Of a stretch of DNA of 64,000 bases, positions 56,770 through 64,000 are shown in pieces. How positions within the stretch are numbered: the stretch's first letter is position 1; each line of letters starts with the position of its first letter. Origin of the DNA: Pseudomonas sp. P8_229 (GTDB lineage Bacteria; Pseudomonadota; Gammaproteobacteria; Pseudomonadales; Pseudomonadaceae); contig NZ_CP125378.1 of NCBI RefSeq assembly GCF_034008635.1, positions 3,345,501 through 3,409,500 of the forward strand, in the 5' to 3' direction. The notes beneath the pieces are model-generated. The model saw nothing but the letters and a program-made list of their open reading frames with translations, searched no databases and had not been told where the DNA came from. Both the position numbers and the translations under genes were made by a program.

Positions 56770-57557
56770 GCCTGGGTCGCTGGCGGCTGGTCGTTGTGAT
56801 CGTCGGCCGGGTTCTCGTCCGGACGTTCGCGCTTGCTGATCAGGCCACCGAACAGAATGCCGATTTCAAACAGCATCCACATCGGCACGGCCAGCAGGGT
56901 CTGCGAGAAGATGTCCGGCGGGGTGAGGATCATGCCGACCACGAAGCAGCCGATGATCACGTACGGGCGGATCTTCTTCAGGTATTTGACGTCGACCACG
57001 CCGATCCACACCAGCAGCACCACGGCCACCGGGATCTCGAACGCGACGCCAAAGGCGAAGAACAGGGTCATCACGAAGTCGAGGTAACTGGTGATGTCGG
57101 TCATCATTTCCACGCCGGCCGGGGTGGCGGCGGCGAAGAACTTGAAGATCAGCGGGAACACGAAGTAATAGGCGAACGCCATGCCGGTGTAGAACAGCAG
57201 GATGCTGGACACCAGCAGCGGCACCGCGATGCGCTTCTCATGTTTGTACAGGCCCGGTGCGATGAAGCCCCAGATCTGATGCAGGATCACAGGGATCGCG
57301 AGGAACAGCGAGACCATCATCGTCAGCTTCAACGGCGTCAGGAACGGCGACGACACGTCGGTAGCGATCATCGTCGCGCCGGCCGGCAGATAGTGGCGCA
57401 GCGGCGTCGAGACGAAGGTGTAGATCTGCTGGGTGAAGGCGAACAACCCGGCGAAGATGATGAACACCGCCGCGACGCAACGCAGCAGGCGGGTGCGCAA
57501 CTCGGTGAGGTGCGATACCAGCGGCATGTGCTGGTCGTTTTCGGGAAGATCGCTCAT
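56766..57557 (-). CDS. tatC: Sec-independent translocase subunit TatC
   Basis: Six-span core of the twin-arginine translocase that recognises RR signal peptides together with TatB. The 263-residue protein has the signature [17 protein letters not shown] at the N-terminus, the conserved [32 protein letters not shown] region and [11 protein letters not shown]. The C-terminal tail is charged. Overlaps both tatB and rsmE by four bases. Confidence 0.98.
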   Translation of the reverse strand: MSDLPENDQHMPLVSHLTELRTRLLRCVAAVFIIFAGLFAFTQQIYTFVSTPLRHYLPAGATMIATDVSSPFLTPLKLTMMVSLFLAIPVILHQIWGFIAPGLYKHEKRIAVPLLVSSILLFYTGMAFAYYFVFPLIFKFFAAATPAGVEMMTDITSYLDFVMTLFFAFGVAFEIPVAVVLLVWIGVVDVKYLKKIRPYVIIGCFVVGMILTPPDIFSQTLLAVPMWMLFEIGILFGGLISKRERPDENPADDHNDQPPATQA

Positions 57558-58000
57558 GGGGCTCGCGGCGGCAATGTAGGGTCGTGAGGGGCCGGTGTTG
57601 TCGGCGCGGCGGGTGCAGCTACGTGTTCAACGGAGTTTTCTGTAACCGCAGGCGCCGCTTCTGTCGGCACTACAACGGAAACCGGAGCCGCGGGCGTGGT
57701 CGGCGCATGAATCGTCTGCTCGCCCACGTGCTCGACCGGCGTCGGCTCCTGCTGAACCGGCGTGAAAATCTTCCGCGCCTCCTGCTCCAGCGACAGAATG
57801 TGCTCGTTGTGCAGTTGCCGACGGATCTCGTCGGCACCGATTTCACGCTCAACTTCCTGTTTGATCGCGTTGAAGCTGCGCTTCAGCCGCCCGACCCACA
57901 GGCCGGCGGTGCGCGCAGCGCCCGGCAGACGCTCGGGGCCCAGCACCAGCAGGGCAACGAGGCCGACGAGCAGCAGTTCAGAGAAGCTGATACCAAACAT
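57554..58000 (-). CDS. tatB: Sec-independent translocase subunit TatB
   Basis: A 148-residue single-span protein beginning [20 protein letters not shown] followed by [21 protein letters not shown], the TatB amphipathic helix. The rest is a long helical and then Ala/Pro/Val/Thr-rich cytosolic tail typical of Pseudomonas TatB. Overlaps tatC by four bases and lies ten bases after tatA. Confidence 0.97.
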   Translation of the reverse strand: MFGISFSELLLVGLVALLVLGPERLPGAARTAGLWVGRLKRSFNAIKQEVEREIGADEIRRQLHNEHILSLEQEARKIFTPVQQEPTPVEHVGEQTIHAPTTPAAPVSVVVPTEAAPAVTENSVEHVAAPAAPTTPAPHDPTLPPRAP

Positions 58001-58010
58001 TAGTCAGTGC

Positions 58011-58292
58011 TCACACGTCTTTGCGGATCGGCTCTTCGACTTTCTGCGCCTGCACGTCGATGGTGTGCGGCGGGTTGGCCTGAGCGGTGGCTTGCGGCTG
58101 TACCGGTGGTACCGGTTGCGCAGGCGTTACGGTCGGATCGGCGGCCGCTTTCTCGTCGTCGTTCATGGCTTTGCGAAAGCCCTTGATCGACTCACCGACG
58201 TCGGTGCCGAGGTTTTTCAGCTTTTTGGTGCCGAACACCAGCACCACGACTACCAGAATGACGATCCAGTGTTTCCAGTCAAAAATGCCCAT
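58011..58292 (-). CDS. tatA: Sec-independent translocase subunit TatA
   Basis: A 93-residue pore-forming Tat subunit: [21 protein letters not shown] membrane helix, the [24 protein letters not shown] amphipathic helix, and a Pro/Gln/Ala-rich tail. The start ATG 58292 is chosen because it gives the exact TatA N-terminus and has AGAGAGGAACAGCAAC before it; a longer frame to 58382 overlaps hisE and is rejected. Confidence 0.97.
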   Translation of the reverse strand: MGIFDWKHWIVILVVVVLVFGTKKLKNLGTDVGESIKGFRKAMNDDEKAAADPTVTPAQPVPPVQPQATAQANPPHTIDVQAQKVEEPIRKDV

Positions 58293-58317
58293 GTTGCTGT
58301 TCCTCTCTAAAAATTGT

Positions 58318-58650
58318 TCAGGCGGACGGACGCGAGGCTTTCTCGACGTGTCCGGACAGGCCGAAGCGACGATCCAGTTCATCCAGCACGGCCTGCGGAT
58401 GCTGCCCCAGTTGGGCGAGCATGACCATGCTGTGGAACCACAGGTCGGCGGTTTCGTAGATCACATCGCTGCAGTCACCGCTGATGGCGGCGTCCTTGGC
58501 GGCAATAATGGTTTCGACCGACTCTTCGCCGACTTTCTCCAGAATCTTGTTCAGGCCCTTGTGATACAGACTAGCTACATATGAGCTGTCGGCCGCTGCG
58601 CCTTTGCGCTCTTCGAGCACCTGGGCCAGACGAGTCAGGGTGTCACTCAT
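58318..58650 (-). CDS. hisE: Phosphoribosyl-ATP pyrophosphatase HisE
   Basis: Second step of histidine biosynthesis, PR-ATP to PR-AMP. The 110-residue protein has the MazG-like motifs [31 protein letters not shown] and [21 protein letters not shown]. Overlaps hisI by eight bases; the separate hisI and hisE genes, rather than a fusion, are usual in pseudomonads. Followed by tatA. Confidence 0.96.
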   Translation of the reverse strand: MSDTLTRLAQVLEERKGAAADSSYVASLYHKGLNKILEKVGEESVETIIAAKDAAISGDCSDVIYETADLWFHSMVMLAQLGQHPQAVLDELDRRFGLSGHVEKASRPSA

Positions 58651-59044
58651 GTTTGTGTCCTGCGGAGTAGATTGCGTGCGGGTCTTTCAGAACCGGGTCG
58701 ACTGTCTTCCAGTCGCCGTTTTCGAAGACACGGTAAAAGCAGCTTTGACGGCCGGTATGGCAAGCGATGTCGCCGATCTGTTCAACCATCAGGATGATCA
58801 CGTCGGCATCACAGTCCAGACGCATTTCATGCAGGGTCTGCACATGGCCGGACTCTTCGCCCTTGCGCCACAGCTTGCCACGAGAACGTGACCAGTAGAT
58901 GGCACGGTTTTCTGCCGCGGTCAGCTCAAGGGCTTCGCGGTTCATCCAGGCCATCATCAGCACGCGTCCGGTCTTGTGATCCTGGGCAATCGCCGGCACC
59001 AGGCCATCAGCGTCCCACTTGATCTCGTCCAGCCAGTTTTTCAT
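58643..59044 (-). CDS. hisI: Phosphoribosyl-AMP cyclohydrolase HisI
   Basis: Third step of histidine biosynthesis. The 133-residue protein has the Zn/Mg motifs [48 protein letters not shown] and [11 protein letters not shown]. Starts 81 bases after ubiB and overlaps hisE by eight bases. Together they form the hisIE-tatABC-rsmE unit. Confidence 0.97.
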   Translation of the reverse strand: MKNWLDEIKWDADGLVPAIAQDHKTGRVLMMAWMNREALELTAAENRAIYWSRSRGKLWRKGEESGHVQTLHEMRLDCDADVIILMVEQIGDIACHTGRQSCFYRVFENGDWKTVDPVLKDPHAIYSAGHKHE

Positions 59045-59124
59045 CTTCGACTCCGACAGCGAACCCGTACTTCAATAGTCGGGTTCAGGCGTTGAAACAG
59101 TGTGCCAGCCGATCAGCAAACTGG

Positions 59125-60729
59125 CTATCGGCGAACGACCAGATACAAGCCGACTGCCACCATGATGCCGGCCGGCCAATGCCCCAGTTCGTTCAGCGGG
59201 CCACCGGCAGCGAGGATGGTGCCGCCCGCCAGATGCGCACTGCCGAGCAGACGCAGGAACCAGTCGTCCTTGCGTTTGTGCCACGGTGGCGGTGGGTCGT
59301 TGGCGTGCGGCTGGGACATGCGTTCGAGCAGATCGCGGGCCATGTTGGCCAGGTGCGGCAGCTGTTCGAACTGGCTCTGCACGTTGCCGATCAAGGCTTT
59401 CGGGCTGACGCGCTCGCGCATCCAGCGTTCGAGGAACGGCTGCGCGGTGTTCCACAGATCCAGATCCGGGTACAGCTGACGGCCGAGGCCTTCGATGTTC
59501 AGCAGGGTCTTTTGCAGCAGCACCAGCTGCGGCTGCACTTCCATGTTGAAGCGCCGCGCAGTCTGGAACAGGCGCATCAGCACCTGGCCAAAAGAAATAT
59601 CTTTTAACGGTTTTTCGAAGATCGGCTCGCACACAGTACGGATCGCCGCTTCGAATTCGTTGAGTTTGGTTTCCGCCGGTACCCAGCCCGAATCGATGTG
59701 CAATTGCGCCACGCGACGATAGTCGCGCTTGAAGAAGGCGAACAGGTTGCGCGCCAGATAGTCCTGGTCTTCCGGGGTCAGGCTGCCGACGATGCCGCAG
59801 TCGATCGCAATGTACTGCGGGCTCCACGGGTTGACGGTGCTGACGAAGATGTTGCCCGGGTGCATGTCGGCGTGGAAAAAGCTGTCGCGGAACACCTGGG
59901 TGAAGAAAATCTCCACGCCGCGCTCGGCGAGCATCTTCATGTCGGTGCGCTGGTCGGCGAGGGTCGCCAGATCCGTCACCTGAATCCCGTAGATGCGCTC
60001 CATCACCAGCACTTTCGGTCGGCACCAGTCCCAATAGACTTGCGGCACGTAGAGCAGCGGCGAGCCTTCGAAGTTGCGCTTGAGCTGGCTGGCGTTGGCC
60101 GCCTCGCGCAACAGGTCGAGTTCGTCGTAGATGGTTTTTTCGTAGTCCTGCACCACGTCCACCGGGTGCAGCAGGCGTGCGTCGGCGGAGACTTTTTCGG
60201 CGGCGCGGGCGAGGATGAACAGCCACGCGAGATCCTGCGCGATGATCGGCTTCAAACCCGGGCGGATCACCTTGACCACCACTTCTTCGCCGGTTTTCAG
60301 CTGCGCGGCATGCACCTGCGCCACCGAGGCCGAGGCCAGCGGTTCGACGTCAAAGCGGCTGAACACTTCGCTGATCTTCTTGCCCAGCTGTTCTTCGATC
60401 AGCTTGATCGACAGCTGCGAATCGAACGGCGGCACGCGGTCCTGCAGCAGCATCAGCTCATCGGCGATATCTTCCGGCAGCAGGTCGCGGCGGGTCGAGA
60501 GAATCTGCCCGAACTTGATGAAGATCGGCCCCAGGTCCTGCAACGCCAGACGCAGACGCGCGCCACGGCTCAGGTCCAGCGGCTTGCGCGGGAACCAGCG
60601 CCACGGCAGCACATAGCGCAGCGCCAGGAGAAACCAGGGCAGCGGCAGATCGAACAGCAGGTCATCGAGGCGGTAGCGGATCACGACGCGCTGGATGCGC
60701 AACAGACGGCGGACGGCAAGCAGCTTCAT
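59125..60729 (-). CDS. ubiB: Ubiquinone biosynthesis protein UbiB
   Basis: Atypical kinase/ATPase of the ABC1/ADCK family supporting the ubiquinone biosynthetic complex. The 534-residue protein has the KxGQ motif [31 protein letters not shown], and the catalytic-type [11 protein letters not shown]. Two C-terminal membrane segments (about residues 500-531). Overlaps ubiJ by four bases. Confidence 0.97.
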   Translation of the reverse strand: MKLLAVRRLLRIQRVVIRYRLDDLLFDLPLPWFLLALRYVLPWRWFPRKPLDLSRGARLRLALQDLGPIFIKFGQILSTRRDLLPEDIADELMLLQDRVPPFDSQLSIKLIEEQLGKKISEVFSRFDVEPLASASVAQVHAAQLKTGEEVVVKVIRPGLKPIIAQDLAWLFILARAAEKVSADARLLHPVDVVQDYEKTIYDELDLLREAANASQLKRNFEGSPLLYVPQVYWDWCRPKVLVMERIYGIQVTDLATLADQRTDMKMLAERGVEIFFTQVFRDSFFHADMHPGNIFVSTVNPWSPQYIAIDCGIVGSLTPEDQDYLARNLFAFFKRDYRRVAQLHIDSGWVPAETKLNEFEAAIRTVCEPIFEKPLKDISFGQVLMRLFQTARRFNMEVQPQLVLLQKTLLNIEGLGRQLYPDLDLWNTAQPFLERWMRERVSPKALIGNVQSQFEQLPHLANMARDLLERMSQPHANDPPPPWHKRKDDWFLRLLGSAHLAGGTILAAGGPLNELGHWPAGIMVAVGLYLVVRR

Positions 60730-61349
60730 GCGTTATCGCTTGGGTCGAGGGATCGGGAAAGGCGCTCGAAACGCGCCTCGAGACGTTCCAGATCAAGTTT
60801 GATCCGGTCCAGTTCGCTGAACCGCGCTTCGGCTTCGCGCTGCCCGACGAGGGTGCGCGATTCTTCGGCGAGGTATTCGGCGAGGTTCTGGTTGAGGCTG
60901 GCAAATCCTTGTTGATACCAGCGTGCGCGGCTGCGCAGATGACCGCCGACCAGTTGCGTGGCGACCGGACCCAGCCAGCGCGAGAGTTCGTACTCCCAGT
61001 CCAGCTTCAGGTCCTGCAGCACACCGGCCAGCTCCAGCAGCACACCGCTGTCGCCATCAAGTTCGACTTCCGGGCCGTGCAGCACCGCGGTCTTGTCTTT
61101 GCTCACGGCCAGTTTCACCAGGCTCGACGCGGGTGCACGCAGGGTGCAGTCGACACCGGTTTCCCAGTGTGAGGCCAGCATCAGACCTTCATCGCTCGGC
61201 AGGATGAACAGTTGCAGCGCCGGGCTGCGGCAATCGACGGCAATCACCTTGCCGGTCAGATGCGCCAGTCGCGGCAGCACCGTGCTGTCGAGACGCAGCA
61301 CCCGGTTCAGACCGAGTTCGACGCTGGCGAGCAGCCCGGTGAGCAACAT
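60726..61349 (-). CDS. ubiJ: Ubiquinone biosynthesis accessory factor UbiJ
   Basis: A 207-residue protein with an N-terminal SCP2 lipid-binding domain ([24 protein letters not shown] ... [13 protein letters not shown]) and a C-terminal coiled coil ([22 protein letters not shown]). UbiJ binds polyprenyl intermediates and organises the Ubi complex. Its start codon shares one base with the ubiE stop (TGATG), and its stop overlaps ubiB. Confidence 0.95.
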   Translation of the reverse strand: MLLTGLLASVELGLNRVLRLDSTVLPRLAHLTGKVIAVDCRSPALQLFILPSDEGLMLASHWETGVDCTLRAPASSLVKLAVSKDKTAVLHGPEVELDGDSGVLLELAGVLQDLKLDWEYELSRWLGPVATQLVGGHLRSRARWYQQGFASLNQNLAEYLAEESRTLVGQREAEARFSELDRIKLDLERLEARFERLSRSLDPSDNA

Positions 61350-62119
61350 CAGGGCTTGATACCACGGTGCAGGGCGACAATGCCTGCGGTCATGTTGTGG
61401 TAGGTCACGCGGTCGAAACCGGCGTCGACCATCATCGACTTCAGGGTTTCCTGATTCGGGTGCATGCGGATCGATTCGGCCAGGTAGCGATAGCTTTCCG
61501 AGTCGTTGGTGATCAGTTTGCCCATCAGCGGCATGAAAGCGAACGAGTAAGCGTCGTAAGCCTTGGACATCAGCGCGTTGGTCGGCTTGGAGAACTCCAG
61601 CACCAGCAGGCGACCACCAGGCTTGAGCACGCGCAGCATCGAGCGCAGGGCGTCTTCTTTATGCGTCACGTTGCGCAGGCCGAAGGCGATGGTCACGCAG
61701 TCGAAGTGGTTGTCCGGGAACGGCAGCTTTTCGGCGTCCGCCTGAACGAATTCGACGTTGCCCGATACACCCAGATCCAGCAGGCGGTCACGACCGACCT
61801 TGAGCATCGATTCGTTGATGTCGGCCAGTACGACCTGACCGGTAGGGCCGACCAGGTGCGAGAATTTTTTGGTCAGGTCACCGGTACCGCCGGCGATGTC
61901 CAGCACGCGGTTACCGCTGCGAACGCCCGACAGTTCGATCGCAAAACGCTTCCACAGACGGTGCATGCCGCCCGACAGAAGGTCGTTCATCAGGTCGTAC
62001 TTCGCGGCTACCGAGTGGAAAACCTCAGCGACTTTTTCCGCTTTCTGGCTTTCCGGAACGTTTTTGAAGCCGAAGTGTGTGGTGGGTTCGGCATCGCTGC
62101 CTTTGCGCTGATCAGTCAT
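61349..62119 (-). CDS. ubiE: Ubiquinone/menaquinone methyltransferase UbiE
   Basis: C-methylation of the quinone ring. The 256-residue SAM-dependent enzyme has [26 protein letters not shown], the SAM loop [23 protein letters not shown] and [24 protein letters not shown]. Start ATG 62119 gives [21 protein letters not shown]; a longer frame to 62248 covers the promoter and is rejected. First gene of ubiE-ubiJ-ubiB, divergent from the PHA gene. Confidence 0.98.
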   Translation of the reverse strand: MTDQRKGSDAEPTTHFGFKNVPESQKAEKVAEVFHSVAAKYDLMNDLLSGGMHRLWKRFAIELSGVRSGNRVLDIAGGTGDLTKKFSHLVGPTGQVVLADINESMLKVGRDRLLDLGVSGNVEFVQADAEKLPFPDNHFDCVTIAFGLRNVTHKEDALRSMLRVLKPGGRLLVLEFSKPTNALMSKAYDAYSFAFMPLMGKLITNDSESYRYLAESIRMHPNQETLKSMMVDAGFDRVTYHNMTAGIVALHRGIKP

Positions 62120-62285
62120 ATCGCTGTCACCAAAAGAGAATGCGCGACATTCTAATCCCCAAGCCATGCTTTGTCTTGGAATGGCTAAAGGTAAGATGGG
62201 CAACCTTCGGGACGATTTGCCGCAGTAGTGGTCAAGATTTACCGACACGTATTCATAGCCCCATTCAAAAAGCAGGAGTCATTCA

Positions 62286-62561
62286 ATGGCCAAAATCAGT
62301 GTTGAGCGTGCGCACAACCTGGGTAAGGAAGCCGCCCGCGAGAAGGCCGACAAGCTGGCGCAAAAACTCTCCGATCAATATGGCCTGGAGCCGCAATGGT
62401 CGGGCGACACGCTCAACCTCAAGCGTTCGGGCGTGAAAGGCGCAGTGCATGTGGCCGACGATTCGATCCGCGTCGACGTCGAGCTGGGCCTGATGATGTC
62501 GGCCATGAGCGGCATGATCAAAGCCGAGATCGAGAAGGCCCTCGACAAAGCGCTGGTCTGA
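62286..62561 (+). CDS. Polyhydroxyalkanoic-acid system family protein
   Basis: A 91-residue protein of the PHA_gran_rgn family: AKISVERAHNLGKEAAREKADKL, DQYGLEPQWSGDTLNLKRSG, and VKGAVHVADDSIRVDVELG. Its exact role is not established; genes of this family accompany PHA loci. It lies beside ubiE and upstream of phaI and phaF. AGCAGGAGTCATTC precedes the ATG. Confidence 0.9.
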   Translation: MAKISVERAHNLGKEAAREKADKLAQKLSDQYGLEPQWSGDTLNLKRSGVKGAVHVADDSIRVDVELGLMMSAMSGMIKAEIEKALDKALV

Positions 62562-62585
62562 TTTCAGCCTGAAATGCGATGCGCC

Positions 62586-62675
62586 TGTAGGAGTGAGCCT
62601 GCTCGCGATAGCGGTCTTTCAGTCGACATTATTTTTGACTGATACACCGCTATCGCGAGCAGGCTCACTCCTACA
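62586..62675. repeat. REP doublet, second type (GTAGGAGTGAGCCTGCTCGC)
   Basis: TGTAGGAGTGAGCCTGCTCG and the complement face each other around a T-rich centre; matches the copy at 19622 through CGATAGCGG. Between the PHA-system gene and phaI. Confidence 0.9.
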
Positions 62676-62805
62676 TTTGTTTTGTGTACGGCCTGAGGTT
62701 CATGTCAGTTGTTAGGGTGCCGTTTCTAATTTTTCTCCCTACTTTGTGCCTGAGCCCGACACATCTGCGGGCAGTTCCTCAAACCTTCTGCGCGTGAGGT
62801 GCACC

Positions 62806-63228
62806 ATGGCCAAAGTAATTCTGAAGAAAAAAATCGATGCGTCGACTTCTGCTCTGAGCGACGTCAAATCCTATGCCCGCAAGATCTGGCTGGCAGGCCT
62901 GGGTGCCTACGCCAAGGTCGGCCAAGAGGGCAGCGAGTACTTTCAGGAGTTGATCAAGGCTGGTCAAACTGTTGAAAAGAAAGGCAAAAAAGCCGTCACC
63001 GAAAAACTCGAAGCGGCCAATGCCGAGATCGATGAAGCCAAGAGCGAAGTCAGCTCGTTCAAAGGTCGCGTCGAAGTTCAGCTCGACAAGGTCGAGAAGG
63101 CGTTTGACTCCCGTGTAGCAAGCGCCTTGAATCGTATCGGCATTCCGTCTAAACATGACGTTGAGACACTCTCTGCTAAGCTCGATGAGCTGACGGCATT
63201 GCTCGAACGCGTCGCGCGTAAATCTTAA
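62806..63228 (+). CDS. phaI: Phasin PhaI
   Basis: A 140-residue PHA granule surface protein: VKSYARKIWLAGLGAYAKVGQEG phasin motif followed by a coiled coil (VEKKGKKAVTEKLEAANAEIDEAKSEV) and a C-terminal Leu-zipper-like segment. ATG 62806 follows GTGAGGTGCACC; an upstream ATG at 62746 is rejected. phaF, a paralogue in its first 140 residues, starts ten bases after the stop. Confidence 0.94.
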   Translation: MAKVILKKKIDASTSALSDVKSYARKIWLAGLGAYAKVGQEGSEYFQELIKAGQTVEKKGKKAVTEKLEAANAEIDEAKSEVSSFKGRVEVQLDKVEKAFDSRVASALNRIGIPSKHDVETLSAKLDELTALLERVARKS

Positions 63229-63238
63229 GGAGAACGGG

Positions 63239-64000
63239 ATGGCTGGTAAAAAGAACACCGATAAAGAAGGCAGCTCGTGGATTGGGAAAGTCGAAGACTA
63301 CTCCCGCAAAATCTGGCTGGCTGGTTTAGGCGTGTACTCGAAGATCGACACTGACGGCAGCAAGCTCTTCGAGACACTGGTCAAAGACGGCGAGAAAGCC
63401 GAGAAGCTCACCAAGTCTGCAGTCGGCAAGAAAGTCGATGCCGCCAAGGATTCCGCTTCTTCGGCCAAGTCGCGCATCAGCGGCGTGAAAGATCGCGCAC
63501 TGGGCAAGTGGGACGAGCTGGAAGGGGCTTTCGACAAGCGCCTGAACAGCGCGATTTCGCGCCTGGGTGTGCCAAGCCGCAATGAAGTCAAAGCGCTGCA
63601 CAGCAAGGTTGAAACCCTGACCAAGCAGATCGAGAAACTCACCGGTCTGAAAACCCAGCCTGTAGCGGCGAAAACCGCTGCGGCCAAACCGGCAGCCAAG
63701 ACGGCTGCAGCCAAGCCTGCGGCTAAAACGGCTGCCAAGCCACTGGCTAAAGCGCCTGCCAAACCTGCTGCGAAAGCAGCGGCCAAGCCTGCTGCCAAAA
63801 CCGCAGCGGCAAAACCTGCCGCTAAAACCGCCGCCGCCAAGCCAGCAGCAAAAGCTGCAGCAAAACCGGTAGCCGCCAAAGCTGCTGCGAAACCAGCCGC
63901 CAAGCCAGCAGCGAAAACCGCTGCCGCCAAACCGGCTGCCAAGCCTGCCGCCAAACCGGCTGCGGCGAAAAAACCGGCAGTGAAAAAACCGGCCGCACCG
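63239..64000 (+). CDS. phaF: Phasin/nucleoid-associated protein PhaF, N-terminal part (runs off window)
   Basis: The visible 254 codons start with a phasin domain (WIGKVEDYSRKIWLAGLGVYSKID) and a coiled coil, as in phaI, and then go into a histone-H1-like tail of AAKPA and AAKTA repeats from about residue 140 to the window end. In P. putida PhaF binds PHA granules through the phasin half and DNA through the tail, helping to distribute granules at division. ATG 63239 follows AAGGAGAACGGG. The stop lies beyond the window. Confidence 0.95.
   Translation, partial: MAGKKNTDKEGSSWIGKVEDYSRKIWLAGLGVYSKIDTDGSKLFETLVKDGEKAEKLTKSAVGKKVDAAKDSASSAKSRISGVKDRALGKWDELEGAFDKRLNSAISRLGVPSRNEVKALHSKVETLTKQIEKLTGLKTQPVAAKTAAAKPAAKTAAAKPAAKTAAKPLAKAPAKPAAKAAAKPAAKTAAAKPAAKTAAAKPAAKAAAKPVAAKAAAKPAAKPAAKTAAAKPAAKPAAKPAAAKKPAVKKPAAP

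Noticed and set aside
63298..63954. An Ala-rich 218-codon minus-strand frame
   Set aside because: Reverse complement of the phaF AAKPA repeats.

Overview
The window is chromosomal DNA of a Pseudomonas, most likely of the P. fluorescens group. The evidence is the GC-rich coding, the characteristic gene order (gpmI-rhodanese-grxC-secB-trmL, glnA-DUF4124-DUF4124-ntrBC, a hut locus with hutF/hutCD/hutU/hutXWV, opgGH, tatABC-hisIE, ubiEJB, phaIF) and numerous intergenic REP doublets built on the GCGGGCTTGCTCGCGAA core. No rRNA, tRNA, CRISPR array, prophage or complete insertion sequence was recognised. Nearly all of it is core genome, about 56 protein genes.

Layout. Positions 1-5300: end of envC, gpmI, a YibN-like rhodanese, grxC, secB, trmL and a small membrane protein whose start codon overlaps that of trmL. 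5.5-12.4 kb (minus strand): nitrogen control, with ntrC, ntrB, two DUF4124 proteins, a MORN-repeat protein and glnA; glnA has a sigma-54 promoter and NtrC-like sites. 12.7-16.1 kb: thiI and typA. 16.4-24.7 kb: a cysteine-cluster protein, glycogen phosphorylase, and a very large polytopic DUF2339 protein coupled to a membrane-anchored DUF3999 protein. 25-29.8 kb: fbp, a DUF924 protein, a dCache chemoreceptor, a small lipoprotein and a lipocalin.

30-44.8 kb is the complete histidine utilisation locus: hutF divergent from hutCD, then hutU, an NCS1 permease, the hutXWV ABC importer, two HAL-family genes, hutI and hutG. HutC-type operators lie in the hutF-hutC gap and over the predicted start of the hutU transcript, directly downstream of a sigma-54 promoter. 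The first HAL homologue lacks the Ala-Ser-Gly triad that makes the MIO cofactor, so it is probably not an ammonia-lyase.

44.9-53.9 kb: prolyl aminopeptidase and D-aminoacyl-tRNA deacylase, opgGH for periplasmic glucans (with a long nested inverted repeat and terminator-like hairpin just upstream of opgG), and a polar amino-acid ABC importer. 54-62.1 kb (minus strand): an HBM chemoreceptor, rsmE, tatCBA, hisE, hisI and the ubiquinone genes ubiB, ubiJ, ubiE. 62.3-64 kb: a PHA-system protein, phaI and the start of phaF.

The points most worth a second look are the MIO-less HutH paralogue, the structured element before opgG, the DUF2339/DUF3999 pair, a second palindromic repeat family sitting at operon junctions (including a 33-nt minimal copy), and a three-copy tandem array at 4991-5190.
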